Source: Bacteroidia bacterium (GTDB lineage: Bacteria; Bacteroidota; Bacteroidia; AKYH767-A; OLB10). From it: DNA of 11,529 nt. This document shows, one piece after another, positions 7,133-11,529 of this stretch (position 1 is its first letter; every line of letters begins with the position of its first letter). The position numbers and the translations under genes are program-made. The stretch lies in the NCBI GenBank assembly GCA_025450095.1, contig JANWID010000189.1:1-11529 (forward strand), in the 5' to 3' direction. The notes beneath the pieces were generated by a model. The model was not told where the DNA came from. It did not search any database and saw only the letters and a list, made by a program, of their open reading frames with translations.

Positions 7133-7849
7133 ATGGCTTACAGATTCGAGGAAGCTACCATTGTCGATATCATTGATGAAACCGAGCTGGTCAGGCGGTT
7201 TTTTATAAAGATGCCGGATAGTATGGGATTTACTTTTAAACCCGGCCAGTTTGTCATGATCAATCTTGCGATTCAATCAAAATATACCAACCGCAGTTAT
7301 TCCATTGCTTCAGCGCCATCGGATGATAATATTTTTGAACTCTGCATTATTTTAAAACCAACCGGACTTGGTACTCCTTATGAGTGGGCGAATTTTGATG
7401 TGGGTACAAAAATCCAGGTTTCAAAGGCTCTTGGAAAATTTGAATTGAAAGAACCTCTTGAAACGGATATCTGCTTTATCGGCACAGGCACCGGGATTGC
7501 ACCACTACGGTCGATGCTGATGGATATGCATAACCGGAACGTACCACACAAAGACATTTACCTGGTTTTTGGAAACAGGTTCGAAAAAGATATACTCTAC
7601 CGGAAAGAATTTGAAGATCTGGAAAAGAGCATGCCTGGTTTCAGATTTGTTCCGGTGCTTTCCCGTGAAAATCCGGGCTGGACAGGCCACAAAGGATATG
7701 TGCATGCCGTTTATGAAGAATTATTTAATGACCGTCGTCCTGCCCGCTTTTATATTTGTGGCTGGTCGGAAATGCTGAAAGAAACCCGCCAACGGCTTGA
7801 GGCGATGGGATACGATAAGAATTCCATTCATTCCGAGGTTTACGACTAA
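7133..7849 (+). CDS. Ferredoxin-NADP reductase-like FAD/NAD(P)H oxidoreductase
   Basis: The 238-residue product has the two-domain ferredoxin-reductase fold and no iron-sulfur domain. The FAD domain shows FKPGQF (35-40) and the flavin-binding RSYSIAS (54-60). The nucleotide domain shows GTGTGIAP (117-124), FGNR (146-149) and YICGW (207-211), and ends SEVYD with Glu235 and a near-terminal Tyr237. Such proteins move electrons between NAD(P)H and ferredoxin, flavodoxin or another carrier; the partner and the NADH/NADPH preference cannot be read from sequence. The ATG at 7133 is preferred because family similarity starts there (AYRFEEATIVDI) and a -7 element lies just upstream. The second repeat cluster begins 20 nt after its stop, followed by the nuo operon, so a link to complex I electron supply is possible but is inference. 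Confidence 0.9.
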   Translation: MAYRFEEATIVDIIDETELVRRFFIKMPDSMGFTFKPGQFVMINLAIQSKYTNRSYSIASAPSDDNIFELCIILKPTGLGTPYEWANFDVGTKIQVSKALGKFELKEPLETDICFIGTGTGIAPLRSMLMDMHNRNVPHKDIYLVFGNRFEKDILYRKEFEDLEKSMPGFRFVPVLSRENPGWTGHKGYVHAVYEELFNDRRPARFYICGWSEMLKETRQRLEAMGYDKNSIHSEVYD

Positions 7850-7860
7850 TCAGGTATACT

Positions 7861-8130
7861 TAACAGGTAGGGGATTACAGATATCGAGACAGGCAGGGGA
7901 TTACAGATGCCAGGGACGCAGCACCGGGATATGATTACAGATAATTAGAACTAATACATCTGTAATCTGAAATCATATCCCTTACACAAAGTCTACGAAT
8001 CTGTAATCCCATGCCCCAAACAATTTTTAATACATCTGTAATCTGTAATCATATCCCTTGCATCTAGACCACGAATCTGTAATCCCATGCCATCCCATGC
8101 ATCTAGACCATGAATCTGTAATCCCATGCC
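7861..8130. repeat. Repeat cluster 2: 8 copies of the same cores
   Basis: Three forward cores (7870, 7896, 7926) are followed by five reverse cores (7965, 7999, 8041, 8075, 8114). The 17-nt spacer is kept at 7909-7925, 7982-7998 and 8058-8074. The left spacer at 7909-7925 differs from that at 5977-5993 by one base. A 50-nt stretch (8013-8062) is identical to 6360-6409 in cluster 1 and includes CCCCAAACAATTTTTAATAC. The cluster fills the 3' side of the reductase gene up to the nuo promoter region. No gene is seen in it. Its organisation is that of cluster 1 with fewer units, so both descend from one element. Confidence 0.92.
7897..8010. repeat. Nested palindrome P3 of cluster 2
   Basis: Long cores at 7926-7942 and 7965-7981 pair with one mismatch around a 22-nt loop. 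Short cores at 7897-7908 and 7999-8010 pair perfectly as the outer stem. Both 17-nt spacers are kept. The geometry is the same as P1 and P2. Confidence 0.85.
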
Positions 8131-8171
8131 GGGGGATTCTTTGATTTCCGGAATGGAATAATCATGTAGAT

Positions 8172-8198
8172 GTTATCAACAACTTTTGATAACTTTTT
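8172..8198 (+). terminator. Weak terminator-like hairpin before the nuo promoter
   Basis: GTTATCAA (8172-8179) pairs with TTGATAAC (8186-8193) around the loop CAACTT and is followed by TTTTT. The stem is short and AT-rich, so strength is doubtful. Its placement, downstream of the reductase gene and upstream of the nuo promoter, suits a terminator. The left arm also gives TTATCAACA, one base from the DnaA box TTATCCACA, which may be coincidence. Confidence 0.45.
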
Positions 8199-8264
8199 AA
8201 ACCATTACACTTCCATTAGTTACAGAAAGCAATTTCAATTGAAAATCAAACTTGCATTTGCGCA

Positions 8265-8295
8265 TTTGTCACGTGTAAAGTACTTATTATATTTG
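8265..8295 (+). promoter_or_regulatory. Bacteroidota-type promoter for the nuo operon
   Basis: TTTG at 8265-8268 and TATATTTG at 8288-8295 are separated by 19 nt, an exact fit to the phylum consensus TTTG-N19-TAnnTTTG. Transcription would start near 8302, giving a leader of only about 10 nt before the nuoA ATG at 8312. It is the best promoter match I found in the window. Confidence 0.75.
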
Positions 8296-8311
8296 CCCAA
8301 ATCCACACTTT

Positions 8312-8662
8312 ATGGGCCCGGGTTCTATTATTGCCTTAATGGTTGCTGCAATCGCTTTTTCAGGGATTGCGATACTGATTTCCAAACTGATACTGAAACC
8401 CGGCACCAATCCGGCGAAAGGTGAGCCTTATGAATGTGGCATTCCGACAGTAGGGCCGAGCTGGATCCAGTTCAATGTGGGTTACTACCTCTTCGCCCTG
8501 ATTTTCCTTATCTTTGATGTGGAATTAATATTCCTTTTTCCCTGGGCAGTTGTAGTGAAAAAGATTGGATGGGTAGCCTTTGCAGAAATCATCATTTTCC
8601 TGTTTATATTGTTCATGGGCTTTCTGTATGCTCATAAGAAAAAAGCGCTGAAATGGATGTAA
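8312..8662 (+). CDS. nuoA: NADH-quinone oxidoreductase subunit A
   Basis: The 116-residue product is a small membrane subunit of complex I with three transmembrane helices (about 5-27, 54-80 and 86-107). The family loop motif [13 protein letters not shown] (37-49) with the conserved Cys42 is present, as is [19 protein letters not shown] with the conserved acids Asp69 and Glu71. NuoA helps seal the junction between the quinone site and the membrane arm. The ATG gives the expected start of the first helix and is just downstream of a strong promoter. The last 10 nt overlap the start of nuoB. Confidence 0.96.
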   Translation: MGPGSIIALMVAAIAFSGIAILISKLILKPGTNPAKGEPYECGIPTVGPSWIQFNVGYYLFALIFLIFDVELIFLFPWAVVVKKIGWVAFAEIIIFLFILFMGFLYAHKKKALKWM

Positions 8663-9201
8663 AACACAAAGCTCCGGATCCATTTCCCGGCAATGTAATT
8701 CAAACTCCGGGCGGGGGAATTCTTGTGAGCAAGATGGACCAGGTGATCAACTGGGCCAGGAGTAATTCACTCTGGCCATTGGTTTTTGGAACAAGCTGCT
8801 GCGCTATCGAAATGATGAGCACAGCTGCAGCAAAATACGACTGGTCGCGTTTTGGTTTTGAAGTAGCACGCGCCACACCACGCCAGGCTGATGTAATCAT
8901 CATTGCAGGAACTATTGTAAATAAAATGGCACCTGTGCTGAAGCGTTTATACGATCAGATGGCCGAACCCAAATACGTAATCGCGATGGGCGCCTGCGCA
9001 ACAAGCGGTGGTCCTTTTTTCTATAATACTTATTCCGTCGTGAAAGGTGCCGATCATGTGATCCCTGTAGATGTTTATATCGCAGGGTGCCCGCCGCGAC
9101 CGGAAGCACTTATTCACGCTATGATCACTTTACAGGAAAAAATCCGCAGTGGTTTGACGCGGGAACAAATAAAAATGGAAAAACCGGCAAACCCCTTTTA
9201 A
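8653..9201 (+). CDS. nuoB: NADH-quinone oxidoreductase subunit B
   Basis: The 182-residue product carries the terminal [4Fe-4S] cluster N2 that passes electrons to quinone. All four ligands are visible: the adjacent Cys49-Cys50 in [11 protein letters not shown], Cys115 in MGACATSGG, and Cys146 in AGCPPRPE. The length is normal. It begins inside the end of nuoA and its TAA shares its last base with the ATG of nuoC, which indicates translational coupling. Confidence 0.97.
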   Translation: MDVKHKAPDPFPGNVIQTPGGGILVSKMDQVINWARSNSLWPLVFGTSCCAIEMMSTAAAKYDWSRFGFEVARATPRQADVIIIAGTIVNKMAPVLKRLYDQMAEPKYVIAMGACATSGGPFFYNTYSVVKGADHVIPVDVYIAGCPPRPEALIHAMITLQEKIRSGLTREQIKMEKPANPF

Positions 9202-9656
9202 TGACACGCGAAGAACTCGTTGCTCAATTACCGGCACTGAACACAGGTGTTGCTTTCGAAGAAGGTGGTGAATGGCTGAACATGAATACGGATGCAGCTA
9301 CATGGAAAGAATTTTCGCATGCATTGAAGCACAACAACGGTTTTGATTTTGATTATTTGTTTTGCCTGACGTGTGTCGACTGGAAAACTCATCTTACCAT
9401 GGTTTACCATCTCACTTCCACGAAACACAAGCATATAATAGTTGTAAAAATAAAACTCGATCGTTCCAATCCCCAGGTTACTTCGGTTGCTGCAATATGG
9501 CGGACTGCTGAATTTCACGAACGTGAAGTTTATGAACTCTTCGGTGTGAATTTCCTGGATCATCCCGATCTGCGTAAGCTGATTTTGCCCGACGACTGGC
9601 AGGGATTCCCGTTGCGAAAGGATTATGAGGACCCAATTAATATGATACGGCTGTAA
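9201..9656 (+). CDS. nuoC: NADH-quinone oxidoreductase subunit C
   Basis: The 151-residue product is the 30-kDa-type peripheral-arm subunit in a short form. The family signature is present: EREVYELFG (107-115), HPDLRKLILPDDW (121-133) and PLRKDY (137-142). It is a separate gene, not fused to nuoD as in Bacteroides. The ATG at 9201 overlaps the nuoB stop by one base and the TAA overlaps the nuoD ATG by one base (TAATG at both junctions). That pattern, and the start of similarity at [11 protein letters not shown], favours this start over in-frame codons upstream inside nuoB. Confidence 0.96.
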   Translation: MTREELVAQLPALNTGVAFEEGGEWLNMNTDAATWKEFSHALKHNNGFDFDYLFCLTCVDWKTHLTMVYHLTSTKHKHIIVVKIKLDRSNPQVTSVAAIWRTAEFHEREVYELFGVNFLDHPDLRKLILPDDWQGFPLRKDYEDPINMIRL

Positions 9657-10771
9657 TGATTGAAGAAACAATTACGACCGAACAAGGCGATCTTGTTGTC
9701 AACATTGGCCCGCAACATCCCGCCACTCACGGTGTGCTTCACCTGGTAATTACGCTTAATGGCGAAACGATCCGGAAGGTAGAACCACATCTCGGGTACA
9801 TTCATCGTTCGATCGAGAAAATGTGCGAGAGTCTGAGTTACCGGCAATTTATATATGTTACCAGCCGGATGGATTATCTTTCCTCACATATCAACAATCA
9901 TGGTTGCGCGCAGCTTGTAGAAAAAGCAATGCAGATTGAAGTTCCTTCGAGAGCGCAATATATTCGTGTGATCATGGATGAACTTACCAGGCTGGCATCT
10001 CACCAGCTTTGGTGGGGAGCAATGGCCATGGATATCGGCGCATTCACTCCGTTCTTTCTTGCTTTCCGCGAAAGAGAAATGATCAATGAGATCATGGAAG
10101 AAACATGCGGTGCGAGATTAACCATGAATTATATGGTTCCCGGAGGTGTGATGTTCGACATCCATCCCAATTTCTGCAAAAATGTAAAGGATTTCATTGT
10201 CCATTTCAGATCGAAAATCGATGAGTACGATGAATTGCTTTCCGGCAATATCATCTTTATTAACCGGATGAAAAATATCGGAACGCTGTCGAAAGAAGAT
10301 GCAATTTCATTCGGATGCAGTGGGCCTGTAGCACGTGCAAGCGGAGTTTCGTGCGATCTCCGGAAATTGTATCCGTATGAAGTGTACAACCAGGTGCAGT
10401 TTGAAGAAGTGCTTGCAACAGAAGGAGACAGCCTGGCGCGTTATCGTGTCAGACTTCTTGAAATGCACCAATCAATGAGAATCATAGAGCAATTGATCGA
10501 TAATATTCCGGAAGGAGAAATACAGGCAAAAACAAAAGCAGTGTTGAAGTTACCAAAAGGTGAATTCTATTCCCGCGTTGAAACTGCACGTGGAGATTTC
10601 GGAGTGTACGTGGTCAGTGAAGGCGGAACCACACCCTACAGGATTAAATTCCGGTCACCGGGATTTTCAAATCTTTCGGTACTCGATCACATTACCCGCG
10701 GTCATAAGATTGGCGATATGGTTGCGATTATGGGTACGCTGGATCTTGTAATACCAGATATTGATCGATAA
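9656..10771 (+). CDS. nuoD: NADH-quinone oxidoreductase subunit D
   Basis: The 371-residue product is the 49-kDa-type subunit that forms the quinone-reduction pocket with NuoB. The N-terminal motif GPQHPATHG (18-26), HLGYIHRSIEK (45-55) and SRMDY (70-74) are present. His25 and Tyr74 correspond by spacing to the quinone headgroup ligands His38 and Tyr87 of the Thermus subunit. The C terminus ends in the usual DIDR. The length is normal for an unfused NuoD. It is followed by a 68-nt gap with a hairpin, not by nuoE. Confidence 0.97.
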   Translation: MIEETITTEQGDLVVNIGPQHPATHGVLHLVITLNGETIRKVEPHLGYIHRSIEKMCESLSYRQFIYVTSRMDYLSSHINNHGCAQLVEKAMQIEVPSRAQYIRVIMDELTRLASHQLWWGAMAMDIGAFTPFFLAFREREMINEIMEETCGARLTMNYMVPGGVMFDIHPNFCKNVKDFIVHFRSKIDEYDELLSGNIIFINRMKNIGTLSKEDAISFGCSGPVARASGVSCDLRKLYPYEVYNQVQFEEVLATEGDSLARYRVRLLEMHQSMRIIEQLIDNIPEGEIQAKTKAVLKLPKGEFYSRVETARGDFGVYVVSEGGTTPYRIKFRSPGFSNLSVLDHITRGHKIGDMVAIMGTLDLVIPDIDR

Positions 10772-10783
10772 TATTTAATCGTA

Positions 10784-10804
10784 CGGACAGCATGCTGCTG
10801 TCCG
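10784..10804 (+). promoter_or_regulatory. Hairpin in the nuoD-nuoH gap
   Basis: CGGACAGCA (10784-10792) pairs perfectly with TGCTGTCCG (10796-10804) around a 3-nt loop. No T run follows, so it is not a standard intrinsic terminator. It may be an mRNA processing or stability element that sets the ratio between peripheral and membrane subunits, which is inference. The gap is otherwise unremarkable. Confidence 0.6.
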
Positions 10805-10839
10805 CATGGTAATTAATGAAGAAATAAAGAGTGTGAATT

Positions 10840-11529
10840 ATGTTTAGCCTGGAATCCATAACAAACGCAATACAGGTCTGGTTGAATTCCCAGATGCCTG
10901 CTACGTGGGCATTGCTGGTGCAGTTTGTTATTGTGGGGGTACTTGTGATTTCCTTATTCTCACTGCTTGGGTTGGTGCTGATCATGATGGAACGGCGGGT
11001 GTCGGCCTGGATGCAACTGCGTTTAGGCCCAAACCGTGTGGGACCAGGAGGTATGTTCCAGACAGTTGCCGATACGTTGAAGCTGATTGTGAAGGAAGGC
11101 ATGACTCCCGACGGTGCCGATAAATTTCTTTTCAACCTTGCGCCGTTCGTAGTTATGATTGTTGCAATGGTCATCATGGCACCACTGATGTTTGCGAAGG
11201 GTTTCCAGATCTGGGATATTAATATAGGAGTATTGTTCATTTCTGCCATATCATCTGTTTCCGTAATTGGTATCCTGATGGCAGGATGGGCGAGCAATAA
11301 CAAATACTCACTGCTTGGGGCTATGCGCAGTGGTGCGCAGATTGTGAGCTATGAATTATCAGCAGGCTTATCTATTATTTCTATTGTCATTCTTACAGGC
11401 AGTTTACAGATTTCCGACATCATTGCTTCGCAGCAGGATGGCTGGTGGATTTTTAAAGGCCATATTCCTGCTCTCATTTCATTTATTATTTTCATCATTG
11501 CAGTAACTGCGGAAACCAATCGTGCACCG
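10840..11529 (+). CDS. nuoH: NADH-quinone oxidoreductase subunit H, N-terminal part (3' end beyond window)
   Basis: The frame runs from the ATG at 10840 to the window edge, giving 230 residues of a protein that is usually about 320-360. It is the membrane subunit that shapes the quinone tunnel. Visible signatures are ERRVSAWMQLRLGPNRVGPG in the first loop, NKYSLLGAMRSGAQIVSYE in the central loop, and AETNRAP at the cut edge, where the family continues FD. About five hydrophobic helices are present. An ATG at 10816 is followed almost at once by a stop, so 10840 is the start. In the common 14-gene order nuoE, nuoF and nuoG would lie between nuoD and this gene; here they do not. Confidence 0.95.
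   Translation, partial: MFSLESITNAIQVWLNSQMPATWALLVQFVIVGVLVISLFSLLGLVLIMMERRVSAWMQLRLGPNRVGPGGMFQTVADTLKLIVKEGMTPDGADKFLFNLAPFVVMIVAMVIMAPLMFAKGFQIWDINIGVLFISAISSVSVIGILMAGWASNNKYSLLGAMRSGAQIVSYELSAGLSIISIVILTGSLQISDIIASQQDGWWIFKGHIPALISFIIFIIAVTAETNRAP

Noticed and set aside
5964..8130. Contamination by primate Alu sequence, suggested by CTGTAATCCCA
   Set aside because: Only about 11 bases match by chance; no other Alu segment is present and the repeats sit between intact bacterial genes with inverted organisation of their own.
8170..8424. Open frame overlapping the start of nuoA
   Set aside because: It begins within the terminator-like hairpin, crosses the nuo promoter and reads nuoA in another frame; the peptide has no recognisable features.
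9087..9200. Longer nuoC beginning inside nuoB
   Set aside because: The extra 38 residues are out-of-frame nuoB sequence; the ATG at 9201 overlaps the nuoB stop in the TAATG pattern also seen at nuoC-nuoD.

Overview
The window reads as chromosomal DNA of a member of the Bacteroidota. Three things point there: matches to the phylum's promoter consensus (TTTG, about 19 nt, TAnnTTTG), a lack of clear Shine-Dalgarno sequences in front of the genes, and a secreted protein built from VDxDPGPG propeller-type repeats. I cannot place it more finely from sequence alone.

Layout. (1) Positions 1-1214, minus strand: the N-terminal 404 residues of a secreted repeat protein that runs off the left edge. (2) A divergent, compact pair at 1284-3597: a Nif3/DUF34 dinuclear-metal protein and, one base later, a coiled-coil C4 zinc-ribbon protein carrying an unusual lysine/alanine/proline-rich tail. 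A strong intrinsic terminator follows. (3) 3706-5199: an exported TPR protein. Then a short palindrome and a class I SAM-dependent O-methyltransferase (5317-5958). (4) 5964-6633: a dense cluster of inverted repeats. (5) 6690-7058 and 7133-7849: a small exported protein with weak Spy/CpxP likeness, then an FAD/NAD(P)-binding ferredoxin-reductase-like enzyme. (6) 7861-8130: a second cluster of the same repeat. (7) 8265-11529: a good promoter followed by nuoA, nuoB, nuoC, nuoD and the start of nuoH (respiratory complex I), cut by the right edge.

The most unusual part is the repeat system. Two related cores, a short one (GGGATTACAGAT) and a long one (GGGATATGATTACAGAT), occur 28 times in both orientations. 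Wherever a short and a long core form a module they are separated by exactly 17 nt. Opposed modules make nested hairpins with the long core always nearest the apex. The two clusters share a 50-nt identical block and bracket the two genes between them. I do not recognise this as a named family.

The nuo genes go straight from nuoD to nuoH, with no nuoE, nuoF or nuoG between them. This suggests an 11-subunit complex I without the NADH-oxidising module, as known in some Bacteroidota, unless those genes lie elsewhere. A flavin reductase gene lies immediately upstream of the operon, across the second repeat cluster.
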